Counted from the first letter of the stretch, positions 42,859 to 53,220 are shown. The stretch is DNA of 64,000 nucleotides from a bacterium (GCA_004172935.1 SDZD01000036.1:1-64000); one strand, 5' to 3'. A program made the numbers and translations. Notes: generated from the sequence alone by a model not told the origin.

Positions 42859-43047
42859 ATGAGAAAAAGAAACATCAGCCAGGCCATCGCTCTCAGTTTG
42901 TGCTTAGTGGTCGTCTCTGCTCACTCGCTGTATCTGCTCATCAATTCTGATATGAAATCGTTCTTGATGTGCGGAGTTTTCGCGTGTTACTTGATGTTCG
43001 CAGTCGCCAAGAACTTTGGCGAAACTTCACACGACGAAGTAGAATAA
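42859..43047 (+). CDS. Small membrane protein, unknown
   Basis: The 62-aa protein has two hydrophobic segments (AIALSLCLVVVSAHSLYLLI and FLMCGVFACYLMFAVA) and an acidic tail. No family is recognised. Confidence 0.45.
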   Translation: MRKRNISQAIALSLCLVVVSAHSLYLLINSDMKSFLMCGVFACYLMFAVAKNFGETSHDEVE

Positions 43048-43099
43048 TACAAAGTCCAGGCAAAACTTTGTAGACGACGGAGTAGTCAATAGTGTCTCG

Positions 43100-43507
43100 A
43101 TGGTCAACTCCATCCTTCGCATGATGCATAACTACAAAACAGTGGCTCTTATAGCTACAACTGTAGCCCTCTCGCTGATTTCTTATGTGCTGGCCAAAGG
43201 CGCCGCACCTGAAAGTCCCACAAATTTTGAGGGGCAAGTCGCGGTTGCGCAGCAAAACCTATCGCATCGCGGCATCGCGCAAACCACCGCTGGCGCCGAC
43301 GAAGCAGTCGCGATCTCCGAAAAGGCAGTCGGCAACCGAAAGTACACCCGCGCCGTCGCCAAGGAAGCCGCAACACGCTCCTATTCCAGCGCCGACCCTA
43401 GTGCCGACGTTCAATTCCAAATTCTGCTGGCGATGCAAAATCAGAAACTCATCGAGCAGAACGAGCGCATCATCTCGCTACTGGAAAAGCAGAGCAAGGC
43501 AAAGTAA
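43100..43507 (+). CDS. Small exported or anchored protein with C-terminal coiled coil
   Basis: The 135-aa protein has a signal-anchor segment (VALIATTVALSLISYVLAKG). An Ala-rich middle follows, then a C-terminal helix with heptad-like text (ILLAMQNQKLIEQNERIISL). A later start at the second ATG is possible. The function is unknown. Confidence 0.5.
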   Translation: MVNSILRMMHNYKTVALIATTVALSLISYVLAKGAAPESPTNFEGQVAVAQQNLSHRGIAQTTAGADEAVAISEKAVGNRKYTRAVAKEAATRSYSSADPSADVQFQILLAMQNQKLIEQNERIISLLEKQSKAK

Positions 43508-43555
43508 GTAACCATTTGTCACAGTTAGTAACCCTCTCCCCTCGACACGACTACG

Positions 43556-43645
43556 CAGACATTTCTGGTGTCTGTAGGCCACATATTGGCCCGCTTTTGG
43601 CTCGTCACACTGACGGCGCTCTGGGGCAGCATGGCTTGGCGGGCC
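43556..43645 (+). ncRNA. Structured leader before the bestrophin gene
   Basis: A hairpin CAGACA/TGTCTG (43556-43574) is followed by a long-range stem GGCCCGC (43588-43594) with GCGGGCC (43639-43645). That stem encloses CGTCA-CAC-TGACG (43603-43615) and a GCT/AGC hairpin (618-630), giving a three-way-junction shape. I cannot assign it to a known riboswitch class. It lies 41 bases upstream of the bestrophin start. Confidence 0.4.
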
Positions 43646-43686
43646 TAACCGCGCTCGAAGCCTGAACGAATCTCCCCAACTCACTC

Positions 43687-44592
43687 ATGATCATTACAGA
43701 AAACGTCCGCTTGTCGCGCGTGCTTAGAATCACGTGGAAAACAGATTTATTGGTACTGAACTCCTGTTTCGCAAGTTACCTTCTGAATGAGTACATCATC
43801 TCCAAATACTTCGCTTTGCCCGCGATGATTCCAACCGTTATGGGAACGGCGTTGGCCTTCTTCATCGGTTTCAACAACAATCAGGCTTATTCGCGTTGGT
43901 GGGAGGCCCGCCAAATCTGGGGTTCGTTGGTTAATAACTCGCGCTCCTGGGCCAGAGGCATCATTGCTTACAGCGAAACGGGCGACGCCAAAGACACCTA
44001 CAAACAGCGTAAAGCGATGGTATATCGCCACATCGCGTTTTTGTATGCCCTCAAAGGCGCTCTGCGCAAGCAGCATTTGGACGATTACAAGAAGTACCTT
44101 CCCGAAGACGAAATCGCTGAAGTCGAGAGACAAACGAACAAACACAACGCCATCCTTCAACTCCAATCGCGAAATCTGGAGGCTGTGTATAAAGAGGGTG
44201 GCATTGACGGCTTCAAATTCCTGCACCTGAACGACATGTTGGTCACCTTTACCGACGACATGGGTAAATCAGAGCGCATCAAAAACACCGTCTTCCCCCC
44301 GACGTACCTGTATTTCACGCGCCTGTTCATCTGGATGTTTGGCATCATCATCACCATAGTCGCCTCCGAAACCACGGGCCTGTGGTCGGTCGTGTTGGGC
44401 AGCATCATCAGCTTCGTCTTCCACACCACCCACATCATCGGAGTGTCGCTTCTCAACCCCTTCGAACCCGACGTAGCGGGCATTTCCCTCGACCAAATAA
44501 CCCGCACTATCGAAATCAACCTGCTCGAAATGCTCGGCGAAAGCGATATTCCCGCCCCCATTGTGCCAGTCAACAACGAATACGTGATGTGA
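43687..44592 (+). CDS. Bestrophin-like (RFP-TM) anion channel
   Basis: The 301-aa inner-membrane protein belongs to the bestrophin/UPF0187 family, which forms pentameric chloride or other anion channels. The typical FFIGFNNNQAYSRWWEARQI, WGSLVNNSRSWAR and the C-terminal PFEPDVAGISLDQITRTIE are present, with about four membrane helices. The ion and its trigger are unknown. A structured leader precedes it. Confidence 0.9.
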   Translation: MIITENVRLSRVLRITWKTDLLVLNSCFASYLLNEYIISKYFALPAMIPTVMGTALAFFIGFNNNQAYSRWWEARQIWGSLVNNSRSWARGIIAYSETGDAKDTYKQRKAMVYRHIAFLYALKGALRKQHLDDYKKYLPEDEIAEVERQTNKHNAILQLQSRNLEAVYKEGGIDGFKFLHLNDMLVTFTDDMGKSERIKNTVFPPTYLYFTRLFIWMFGIIITIVASETTGLWSVVLGSIISFVFHTTHIIGVSLLNPFEPDVAGISLDQITRTIEINLLEMLGESDIPAPIVPVNNEYVM

Positions 44593-44617
44593 TTGATTTG
44601 ATGGTTTGAAGCAATGG

Positions 44618-47600
44618 TTATGGGGTATTCAGTTTGAAACGGTAGTTGCCAGAACCGATCTTCAGTACAACTCGGTCGGCTTCTATTTTCGTTGATTTTA
44701 GGCCGTCGATTTTTGTAAGAGCGCGTCCACTTTCGGTGATGGATTTTGCATCTGTGGTCGGCAGATAAACCGTGGCGGTGGTATTCGCGGGAATGGTGAT
44801 TTGTAAATCCAATTTTCCTACGGATTTATTCCACGTACTGGAAATGCGCCCGTGAATCGAGTCGTAATTTTCTTTCACCCAGTCGAGTCCATCAACTATT
44901 TCGGGCTTGATAATAATCTTTTTGAAGCCGGGAGTGCCCATATCAGGACGGATGCCTCCCAGATACTCGTGAAACCAGATGTTGAGATCGCCGATTAGCA
45001 TGACGATATTGGCCGAGTTCATGTCGGGGGCTGCGGTATCGCCATTCCACAGTTCCCATATCGTGGTGGCTCCTTTCGAGGCCATGTAACCCCAACTGGG
45101 ATATGTGGTTTGCGTCGCCAGTTTGTAGGCGAGGTCGGTGCGGCCATTATCCGACAGGACTCGCAGCAGATAATGGCCGCCCACAAGTCCGGTGGCGAGG
45201 TGGTTGTTGGAGTCCACGGTAATCTTTTTGACCAGATGCCCGAAAACTTTGGCCCTGTTTTCTTCCGGCACCATGCCAAAGGCCAGTGGCAGCACGCATG
45301 AGGTTTGTGTGCCGTTATCGTAATAACCGAGTTCGGGCTTATAGAACTCGTGGTTAAAGGCTGCTTTCAACCGCAATGCCAACACTTCAAAATTATTGGC
45401 ATCCACCGCTTTCCCCAGTAGGCGCGCCGAGCGTGCCATTAGGCGCAAGTCGTGGTAAAAAATTGCTGTGCTGAGCAATGGCCCTGCTGTTGCCGCGCTG
45501 GGATCGGAGGAGTGAATTTCGGTTGGAGATTTGGGGGGAACGCACCAATCTCCATAGGTGTTCCTTGGCATGATGTCTTTCTCCAGAAACTTCGTCATGT
45601 AGTCGCACCACTTTTTCATCGAATCATAGTGCTGGGTCAGAATGCCGATGTCGCCGTATTGGTCGTACATCATGTGCGGCACGATGATATAGGTGCTGGC
45701 CCAAACCGTGCCGTCGTTATATAAGGGCCAATAGGCGGGGCAAACGTCGGACACACTTCCGTCCTCACGCTGGGCATCTCGGATGGCAACCAACCACTGG
45801 GCGTAGATGAGATCGACATCGAACATATAGGTTTCACCCTTGGAAACCTCTTGCCTATCACCCAACCAGCCTTGGCGTTCATCACGAGGAAGATCGGTAG
45901 GAATGCTGCGATAGTCGTTTCGGGTCGTCCAATAGATGTTGTGGTAGAGTTGATTGAGCAGTGGATTGGAAGTCGAAAAATCGCCCGCTTTAGGCACCGC
46001 GTCATAAACAACTTTGCCCTCAAGGGCATTTATGCCAGGCTTGCCGGGGAACCCGCTGACTTCTACGTAGCGAAATCCATGATGGGTAAAATGTGGTTCA
46101 TAGGTTTCCTCGCCAGTTCCTTTTAGCGTGTATATGTCGGTTGCCTTCGCGGTGCGCAGGTTGGCGGTTAAAAGCGTGCCATCGGGATTGATGGTTTCTG
46201 CATAGCGCAGTTTCACTGGCGTTCCTGGGGGACCACTTGCCTTTAGTCGGCACCAACCCCCCATATTTTGCCCCATGTCGTAAACGTAGATGCCTGGTTT
46301 GGGATTGGTAAGTTTCGCGGGACGAATGGTTTCCATCACCTTGATGGGTTCGCCAATTTGCGCCGATAAAACTGGGGGGCCTGGTTCGACTACTTGTACC
46401 GATTGCCATTTGGTATCGTTGAATCCGGGCATCGACCAGCCGGGCATTTCCATGCGTGCGTCGTATTCCTCTCCATCGTATTCGTTATTCCAACGAATTG
46501 GGCCTGCAGTCGTTAATTTCCACGCTTTGTCGCTGACCACATGCTGTTTCGTTCCGTCGGCGTAGTCGATGTCCATTTGCAGTTGCAACTTCGGATAACC
46601 CAATTGGGGAGGCCGTGGTGCCCAGTAACGGCCATTCCCCAAGGTGACACCTACGGCATTACTACCACGGCGGAGTTGCTCCGTTATATCAAAAGTCCGA
46701 TAAAACGCGCGTTTGCTGAATTGGGATAGAGCGGGGGCCAACACATCATCTCCGATTTTTCGACCATTGATATACAACTCAAAAAGTCCCAGCCCGCAAA
46801 TATAGGCAGTCGCTCTTGCTATCTTTGGTTTTACAGTGAATTCACGCCTCAAATAACGGGCTGGCAGATTTGACCCTGCAAGGTTGCCCCATGGCTCCAT
46901 CCCGTATGCCCCCAGAATTTTGCCCGCCAGCCATTTGGAATCGTTGAAGCCCATGCTATTCCAGCCCGCCTCTGGCGCTGTTGCCGTTTTCCAGTTGCCG
47001 TCCGTTGTCAGAGTGACATCGTTGCCTGCCGCGAAAGTGACCTTCAATTTACCGACCATGCCCGCAGGGGACTGGTCAATGTTGCGCGCTTCAACCGCCA
47101 GCACATTTTTCCCTGCTTTGAGCAGAGGGCCAATGTCGAATTTCCCCGGCTTCATCCAATCGTTGCTCCCACCGACCTCTCTGCCGTTGACGAACAGCTG
47201 GAACTCATTGTCGGCTGTCACCTCAATGGTTGCGGCACGGATAAGGCTATTGATTGGTAATTCAAAAACGCGGCGAAAATAACGCGCTCCACTGGGGGCG
47301 CTGGCTACTGGATTGCCTTCGGGAAACCAAATCCATTGCGCGCCGTCCAGATCGTTGGTTTTTTCGGGGGTCTCCCTGCCAATCCAATTCCCCTGCCAGT
47401 CTTTGTTTTCGAGCAATCCAATGCTCCATACAGCGGGCGGACTCCAATCGGAAACCTTACCCTTTCCATCCCACACCTTAACCTTCCAAAAGCATTGTTC
47501 TCCCGATTGTAACGTCTTTCCTGCGTATTGGATATTGGTGGTTTCATCGCTCGATATTCGGCCACTATCCCACAGATCGCCGTGGTCGGCTTTAAGTTGC

Positions 47601-47842
47601 TCTTGGCTACTGGCAACCAAAATTTGATAACCCGTTTGACTCTGATCCCGTTCTTGAGCTTGTACCTGCCATTGCAAACGTGGTTGTTTCACATCTATGC
47701 CCTGCGGGTTCGAGCGATATTCGCATTTTAATTTAGTTGGCATTAGCGCTGCCTCTACTGGTTTGGGGGCGCTGAGTGCAAACAGGGAGAACGCCAACGA
47801 TGCCATTAATAGGCGCAAATTTGACAGGTTTTTGAGTTGCAT
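44618..47842 (-). CDS. Secreted GH78 alpha-L-rhamnosidase
   Basis: The 1074-aa exported enzyme removes terminal alpha-L-rhamnose from pectin-like glycans or glycosides. A signal peptide (LLMASLAFSLFALSA) is followed by N-terminal beta domains (LKCEYRSNPQGIDVKQPRLQ, FWKVKVWDGKGKVSDWS; two Bac_rhamnosid-type modules). The (alpha/alpha)6 domain has TDLPRDERQGWLGDRQEVSK with the general acid region and KGATTIWELWNGD with the second Glu. A C-terminal beta domain completes it. The next gene upstream, on the opposite strand, is an AraC regulator sharing the 180-base intergenic region, a likely control pair. Confidence 0.95.
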   Translation of the reverse strand: MQLKNLSNLRLLMASLAFSLFALSAPKPVEAALMPTKLKCEYRSNPQGIDVKQPRLQWQVQAQERDQSQTGYQILVASSQEQLKADHGDLWDSGRISSDETTNIQYAGKTLQSGEQCFWKVKVWDGKGKVSDWSPPAVWSIGLLENKDWQGNWIGRETPEKTNDLDGAQWIWFPEGNPVASAPSGARYFRRVFELPINSLIRAATIEVTADNEFQLFVNGREVGGSNDWMKPGKFDIGPLLKAGKNVLAVEARNIDQSPAGMVGKLKVTFAAGNDVTLTTDGNWKTATAPEAGWNSMGFNDSKWLAGKILGAYGMEPWGNLAGSNLPARYLRREFTVKPKIARATAYICGLGLFELYINGRKIGDDVLAPALSQFSKRAFYRTFDITEQLRRGSNAVGVTLGNGRYWAPRPPQLGYPKLQLQMDIDYADGTKQHVVSDKAWKLTTAGPIRWNNEYDGEEYDARMEMPGWSMPGFNDTKWQSVQVVEPGPPVLSAQIGEPIKVMETIRPAKLTNPKPGIYVYDMGQNMGGWCRLKASGPPGTPVKLRYAETINPDGTLLTANLRTAKATDIYTLKGTGEETYEPHFTHHGFRYVEVSGFPGKPGINALEGKVVYDAVPKAGDFSTSNPLLNQLYHNIYWTTRNDYRSIPTDLPRDERQGWLGDRQEVSKGETYMFDVDLIYAQWLVAIRDAQREDGSVSDVCPAYWPLYNDGTVWASTYIIVPHMMYDQYGDIGILTQHYDSMKKWCDYMTKFLEKDIMPRNTYGDWCVPPKSPTEIHSSDPSAATAGPLLSTAIFYHDLRLMARSARLLGKAVDANNFEVLALRLKAAFNHEFYKPELGYYDNGTQTSCVLPLAFGMVPEENRAKVFGHLVKKITVDSNNHLATGLVGGHYLLRVLSDNGRTDLAYKLATQTTYPSWGYMASKGATTIWELWNGDTAAPDMNSANIVMLIGDLNIWFHEYLGGIRPDMGTPGFKKIIIKPEIVDGLDWVKENYDSIHGRISSTWNKSVGKLDLQITIPANTTATVYLPTTDAKSITESGRALTKIDGLKSTKIEADRVVLKIGSGNYRFKLNTP

Positions 47843-48023
47843 TAAATCGAGATGAATTTGTATTGTGTTCCGTGCACCAGAGAAATTCAGATGTGGAAGA
47901 GATAACCTACTGCTCAGGAAATAGGACTAATCTATGGAATTACGTGGTTATTTTGCCTCAAGCACGCTTAAATGAATTGAATATCCTAAAGCGGAAATTT
48001 GTATCAATCGCTCATTTTTGATT

Positions 48024-48932
48024 ATGGAATCACAATTCACTGTAGGTCAGAAATTCGTGCGGCTTTCGGGGACACGTCCGGTACAGTGGCAACGTCACAC
48101 TCTTCGCGAAGGAGTCGGGCCGCACGATCACGAATTTACGGAGCTAGTGATTGTGAAAAGCGGCGCCATTCCCCATAAAACTTACGGCGTCAATGGCGAG
48201 GAGTGGAGCGAGATATTGGGGCGCGGGAACGCAATCGTCGTTCCTCCCGGCTTGATTCATGCGTTTGAGCGATTGGCTCCTGCGCAAGAATGTCAGTTGG
48301 TGAATATCTACTATCTACCGGAGTGGTTTCTGTGGGACTTGAATACCCTGTGGGATGAAGGCTTGTTGCCACTTTTCTTCGCCACGCATTTGTTCCGGCG
48401 TTGGGACACGCTGAAAATCTGGCGGATTAACCTCACTGAGGAAGAGTTGCTGGCCTGTGAACGAGAACTGGATGATATTGGCAACGAATACGTTCGTACC
48501 AAACCATCTTTGCTGTTCGCGCGAAGCGCGTTCTTCAAGATTCTGGTGATTCTCGCAAGGGCATGGAGCCACCAAACACCTCAACACGGCCTTCATCTCC
48601 GCCCCGAAATATGGGAGGCACTTCAAGAAATTGATCGCTGTATCAAAGATGGTGCTGTTTGTCGGGTTGATGTGTTGGCGCGCCATGTCGGTTTTGCCAC
48701 CAGTAGTTTTTCGAGGATATTCCGCTCTGCTACTGGGCTTTCACCTTCGGAGTATCTTGGTCGCCGTCGGATTCAACATGCAGCGCACTTACTGCTTAAA
48801 TCCGATTTATCTATAGGCGCAATCGCAAGCCGCTTAGGATTCTGCGATTCATCGCATCTCTCCCACTCGTTCTTACAAAACCAAGGCATAACACCTCATG
48901 CTTTTCGCAAACGATACCGAGAATACAGTTGA
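48024..48932 (+). CDS. AraC family regulator, divergent from GH78
   Basis: The 302-aa regulator has an N-terminal cupin sensor (HDHEFTELVIVKSGAIPHKT, VVPPGLIHAFE) and C-terminal paired HTH motifs (VDVLARHVGFATSSFSRIFR, LSIGAIASRLGFCDSSHLSH). The layout is that of RhaS/RhaR-type sugar activators. Divergence from the rhamnosidase gene suggests it controls that gene in response to rhamnose or a rhamnoside. Confidence 0.9.
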   Translation: MESQFTVGQKFVRLSGTRPVQWQRHTLREGVGPHDHEFTELVIVKSGAIPHKTYGVNGEEWSEILGRGNAIVVPPGLIHAFERLAPAQECQLVNIYYLPEWFLWDLNTLWDEGLLPLFFATHLFRRWDTLKIWRINLTEEELLACERELDDIGNEYVRTKPSLLFARSAFFKILVILARAWSHQTPQHGLHLRPEIWEALQEIDRCIKDGAVCRVDVLARHVGFATSSFSRIFRSATGLSPSEYLGRRRIQHAAHLLLKSDLSIGAIASRLGFCDSSHLSHSFLQNQGITPHAFRKRYREYS

Positions 48933-48975
48933 CCAGGCGCTTCAGCTTGTTGGCGCTGCACAGGGTAATCGCTGA

Positions 48976-51900
48976 TTAGGTTTCTACTGGCTCCGGTATT
49001 TGTTTGATAGAGCCATAGCCACCCCCGGTGGGGGTGGTTATGATGAAGGCTTCGCCAGCTTCGAGGGTTGTGTGGGCACTTGAGGGCAAGATTTCGAGTT
49101 GCCCCGAATTGCGGCGCACGGCGTTGCGCCCAAGTTCGCCGGGTTCTCCTCCCTCAAGGCCGAAAGGCGCTACGCGGCGATGGCCTGAGAGGACGGCAAA
49201 TTCCAGTTGCTCGCGTGCCCGGATGGTGCGCTCTGTGCCATCTCCGGCAGACCATTGGCCTCGGCCCCCTGAATCTTTGCGGATATGGAAGTCCTCAAGC
49301 ACTACGGGGAAGCGAGTTTCGAGGATTTCGGGGTCGGTGAGGCGCGAGTTCGTCATGTGGGTGTGAACGGCATCGACACCATTGAAGCCGGGGCCAGCGG
49401 GGGATCCTGAGCATATGGTTTCGTAATATTGGTAAGTATCGTTGCCGAATGTCAGGTTATTCATGGTGCCCTGAGCGGCGGACATGGCGCCAACGGCGCC
49501 AAAGAGGCAGTTGGTGACGGCCTGACTTACCTCGACGTTGCCAGCGACGACGGCAGCCGGATATTCTGGTGTCAACATCGTGCCTGAGGGGATGATGATG
49601 CGGATTGGGCGCAGACAACCCGCATTCATTGGAATGGCGGACTCGACCAACACGCGGAAGACATAAAGGACTGCGGCGCGGGTGACGGGTTGGGGGGCGT
49701 TGAAATTGTCGTCGCGTTGAGGCGAAGTGCCCGTGAAATCGACCGTCGCCACTCGTTTTTTGCGGTTGACCGTTACCTTCACGACGATTTTGCAACCTTG
49801 ATCCATTTCGTAAGTGAAGGTGCCATCTTTGAGCCTATCGAGGACGCGGCGCACGCTTTCGGCGGCATTGTCTTGCACATGGCCCATGTATGCCTCGACG
49901 ACATCTTCGCCGAAAAGCGCTATCATTTTGTCCAGTTCGGCGACGCCTTTTTCGTTGGCGGCGACCTGTGCCTTGAGGTCGTTGATGTTCTGGGCCAGTT
50001 GGCGCACCGGATAGCGGGCGCCCATGAGTAGGACGGTTAGCTCTGCTTCGCGGAAGTGGCCCTGTGCGAGAAGTTTGAAGTTGTCGATGTAGACGCCTTC
50101 TTCCTCTATATGTGTGGCGAGCGGCGACATGGAGCCGGGGGCGATGCCGCCGATGTCGGCGTGGTGCCCACGACTGGCGACCCAGAAGCGGATGCGCTTT
50201 CCCGCAGCATCGAAAACCGGGGTGCAGACGGTCAGGTCGGGTAGGTGGGTGCCGCCATTGTAAGGTGCGTTGATGAGGAAGACATCGCCGGGGTGAATGA
50301 CGGGGTTTTCGCGAATGGCTGTCGCGACCGAGGCATCCATCGAACCGAGATGGACTGGCATGTGCGGCGCATTGGCGACGAGATTGCCTTCGGCGTTGAA
50401 GATGGCGCAGGAGAAGTCGAGGCGCTCCTTGATATTGACCGAATAGGCGGTGTTTTGAAGCGTGACGCCCATCTGCTCGGCGATGGACATGAAGAGATTG
50501 TTGAAAATCTCCAACATGACCGGATCGGCAGTGGTACCAATCGCGGTGCGCTCTGGCAGTGCTTTGATGCGGGTCAGCACGACATGGTCGAGCGCTGTCA
50601 GCTTCGCTTGCCAGCCGTCTTCGATGACAATGGTCTGGTTTGGCTCGATGATGATGGCGGGGCCAGTCACCAGTTGACCGGGTTTTATCGCGGAGCGAAG
50701 CACTACTGCGGCGTCATGTGTTTCGCCCTGTGAATGGAAGCGTGTGTGTTGGGTGGCGATGGCTTCGCCCGTGGCACATTCTTCGTTTGCGGCATTCATT
50801 TGCGCCGCCGCGCCGCCGACGGTTTCTACTTCGAGTGCCTCGACTACCAGTGGCTTGCCTTCGGCGACGAAGCCGAAACGGCGCTTGTGGAGCTTTTCAA
50901 ATTCGGTGCGTAGTCGCTCTGCATCGTCACTCGCTGGAAAGATGGTTTCTACGGCAAGCAGAGTGTCGGTGCCCAAATAGCGGATGTGGGCGCGTGTGAC
51001 GGTTTGAATCACGGCGGTAGCAACGCCCTGAGCCACGAGAGCGGGAATGCAGTTGGCCTGTAATTGGGTTGCAAGCGCGGTTATAGCGGAGGGTGCAGCG
51101 GCGTCGAGCGGCACGCCGAGCGCCTTCTGGCGTGTGGCGCGGATGTCGGCGAGACCCATGCCATAGGCCGACAGCAAGCCGGACATAGAGTGGAGCAGGA
51201 TGCTCTTCATGCCGAGTGCATCGGCGACGAGGCAAGCGTGTTGGCCGCCAGCGCCACCGAAGCAGTTGAGGGCATATCGCGTTACGTCGTAGCCACGCTG
51301 CACGGAGATTTTCTTGATGGCCTCGACCATGTTGGCGACGGCGATGCGGATAAAGCCGTCGGCAATTTCCTCAGGGCTTCTACCATCGCCGATACGGCTT
51401 GCGAGTTCGGTGAACCTGGTTCGTACCGTATCGGTATCGAGAGGTTGATCTTGCCGGGGGCCGAAGATGGCCGGGAAAAATTCGGGCAGGAGTTTGCCCG
51501 TCATGACATTTGCGTCTGTGACGGCAAGCGGCCCGCCATTGCGGTAACAAGCGGGGCCGGGGTGGGCACCCGCTGAATCTGGCCCGACGCGAAAACGGTT
51601 GTCCTCGAAATGGAGGAGGGAGCCACCGCCAGCCGCGACGGTGTGAATGAGCATCATTGGTGCGCGCACGCGCACTCCTGCGACCTCGGTTTCAAAGGCG
51701 CGCTCGTATTCGCCATCGAAATGCGCTACGTCGGTCGAGGTGCCGCCCATGTCGAAGCCGATGACACGGGAAAAGCCAGCCTGTTCGCCCGTTTTGGCAA
51801 GGCCAACGACACCCCCGGCAGGGCCGGAGAGGATGGCGTCTTTGCCCTGAAACATGTCGGCTGCGGTTAAACCGCCCGACGACATCATGAACATGACGCG

Positions 51901-52608
51901 GGCGCCAGTGCGCTTTACATCGAGTTCCTCGGAAACCTGGGCTACATAGCGTCCCAATACTGGCGAGAGGTAGGCATCGACTATGGTTGTATCGCCACGC
52001 CCGACGAGCTTTATTAATGGTGAAACTTCGTGGCTGACGGAGACTTGCTCGAAACCGATTTCGCGGGCGATGCGCGCCACAGCCGCTTCGTGGGCTGGGA
52101 ATTTATAGGCGTGCATGAAGACGATGGCGAGCGAGCGGTAGCCGTTGGCGCGCAACTCTTCGAGCGCTTGGCGGGCCTCGCTTTCGTGGAGAGGCTGCTC
52201 GACGGTGCCATCGGCGAGTACACGTTCGCCTAGTTCGACGACTTCGCCATAGAGAGCATCGGGTTTGATGATTTCGGTGGCGAAAATGTTCTTGCGTTCC
52301 TGGTAGCCGATGCGCAAGGCATCGCGGAAACCTTTGGTGGTGACGAGGGCTAGGCGTTCGCCTTTGCGTTCGAGGAGGGCGTTGGTGGCGACAGTGGTGC
52401 CCATGCGGACTTCGCCGATGAGGCCAGCGGGGATGGCATTTGTGGCCCCTAGCCCCAGATGGAGCCTGATGCCGTGGACGGCTGCGTCGCGATAAGAGGC
52501 CGGATTTTCGGACAAGACCTTGCGCGCGTGTAGATTGCCGTCGGGGTCGCGGGCGACTATGTCGGTGAAAGTGCCGCCGCGATCAATCCAAAAATCCCAG
52601 AAACTCAT
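48976..52608 (-). CDS. Fused hydantoinase/5-oxoprolinase (HyuA-HyuB type)
   Basis: The 1210-aa cytoplasmic enzyme opens ATP-dependently a 5-oxoproline or hydantoin ring. The HyuA half starts FWIDRGGTFTDIVARDPDG. It continues MGTTVATNALLERKGERLAL and VIGFDMGGTSTDVAHFDGEY. The HyuB half starts MLEIFNNLFMSIAEQMGVTL and includes HMPVHLGSMDASVATAI, INAPYNGGTHLPDLTV and the final TPTGGGYG. Fusion of both halves and the length are normal for 5-oxoprolinase. I chose the ATG at 52608, nine codons after an upstream in-frame ATG. Confidence 0.92.
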   Translation of the reverse strand: MSFWDFWIDRGGTFTDIVARDPDGNLHARKVLSENPASYRDAAVHGIRLHLGLGATNAIPAGLIGEVRMGTTVATNALLERKGERLALVTTKGFRDALRIGYQERKNIFATEIIKPDALYGEVVELGERVLADGTVEQPLHESEARQALEELRANGYRSLAIVFMHAYKFPAHEAAVARIAREIGFEQVSVSHEVSPLIKLVGRGDTTIVDAYLSPVLGRYVAQVSEELDVKRTGARVMFMMSSGGLTAADMFQGKDAILSGPAGGVVGLAKTGEQAGFSRVIGFDMGGTSTDVAHFDGEYERAFETEVAGVRVRAPMMLIHTVAAGGGSLLHFEDNRFRVGPDSAGAHPGPACYRNGGPLAVTDANVMTGKLLPEFFPAIFGPRQDQPLDTDTVRTRFTELASRIGDGRSPEEIADGFIRIAVANMVEAIKKISVQRGYDVTRYALNCFGGAGGQHACLVADALGMKSILLHSMSGLLSAYGMGLADIRATRQKALGVPLDAAAPSAITALATQLQANCIPALVAQGVATAVIQTVTRAHIRYLGTDTLLAVETIFPASDDAERLRTEFEKLHKRRFGFVAEGKPLVVEALEVETVGGAAAQMNAANEECATGEAIATQHTRFHSQGETHDAAVVLRSAIKPGQLVTGPAIIIEPNQTIVIEDGWQAKLTALDHVVLTRIKALPERTAIGTTADPVMLEIFNNLFMSIAEQMGVTLQNTAYSVNIKERLDFSCAIFNAEGNLVANAPHMPVHLGSMDASVATAIRENPVIHPGDVFLINAPYNGGTHLPDLTVCTPVFDAAGKRIRFWVASRGHHADIGGIAPGSMSPLATHIEEEGVYIDNFKLLAQGHFREAELTVLLMGARYPVRQLAQNINDLKAQVAANEKGVAELDKMIALFGEDVVEAYMGHVQDNAAESVRRVLDRLKDGTFTYEMDQGCKIVVKVTVNRKKRVATVDFTGTSPQRDDNFNAPQPVTRAAVLYVFRVLVESAIPMNAGCLRPIRIIIPSGTMLTPEYPAAVVAGNVEVSQAVTNCLFGAVGAMSAAQGTMNNLTFGNDTYQYYETICSGSPAGPGFNGVDAVHTHMTNSRLTDPEILETRFPVVLEDFHIRKDSGGRGQWSAGDGTERTIRAREQLEFAVLSGHRRVAPFGLEGGEPGELGRNAVRRNSGQLEILPSSAHTTLEAGEAFIITTPTGGGYGSIKQIPEPVET

Positions 52609-53220
52609 TCTTCGTAGTCCATCAGGATAACCCATTGAAAATCGGAATGCGGAAGCCGGAAGGCGGAAACAGGAGAATGGGGCGGCGGGGGTGAGAATTG
52701 AATTCGGGGGTTAATCAATCGGTTGCAATTGATTAAATGATGGTTTTGTGTAGGTTTAAGGTGTTATTTATATACAAAGATTGATTAATCAAAGATTATT
52801 CAATCTTTGGGGGATTTGGGCGGGGATCGCGTTATTGGAAGAGGGCTTATTGCCATAAGCCCCTACAGAGTGGTTGGTTGGTTGCGGGGTTGTTGGGTGG
52901 TTGTGAGGGAGGCGTTGGGGGGATTCATGGGGCGGGGAATGTTGGTTTGTTTACATTCGTTTTTGTGAGACGAGTGTTGGTGGGGTTGTGTTCAAGTTAT
53001 TTTGGTCTTGAAGCGAAAATCGGTACTAGTTATTCGGAAGCGCTATGGGAGTTTCTGATGGTGTGTGTGTCAGACTCTGCCGTACCCTGGCGGAGAGTTA
53101 CCTTCACTGTTGCACTGGTGGGGGCACGCCTCTGGTGGCTTAGGGCTTGGCCATGTTTGTACGTTTTCTCGTGCCACTGGATAAGCTAATTCATAGCGAA
53201 GGGGTCAATTTCCCATTTTC
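52609..53220. other. Intergenic region with AT-rich inverted repeats
   Basis: No gene is supported; a 103-codon frame at 52878-53189 has no motif. TTAATCAAT and ATTGATTAA form a perfect 9-bp inverted repeat with eight bases between (52711-52736). AAAGATTGA and TCAATCTTT form another (52776-52808), enclosing TTGATTAATCAA. The same palindrome occurs at window positions 35-46. Confidence 0.6.

Noticed and set aside
52878..53189. 103-codon plus-strand frame in the hydantoinase-GH2 gap
   Set aside because: Val/Gly/Trp-rich text without motif; no clear ribosome site.
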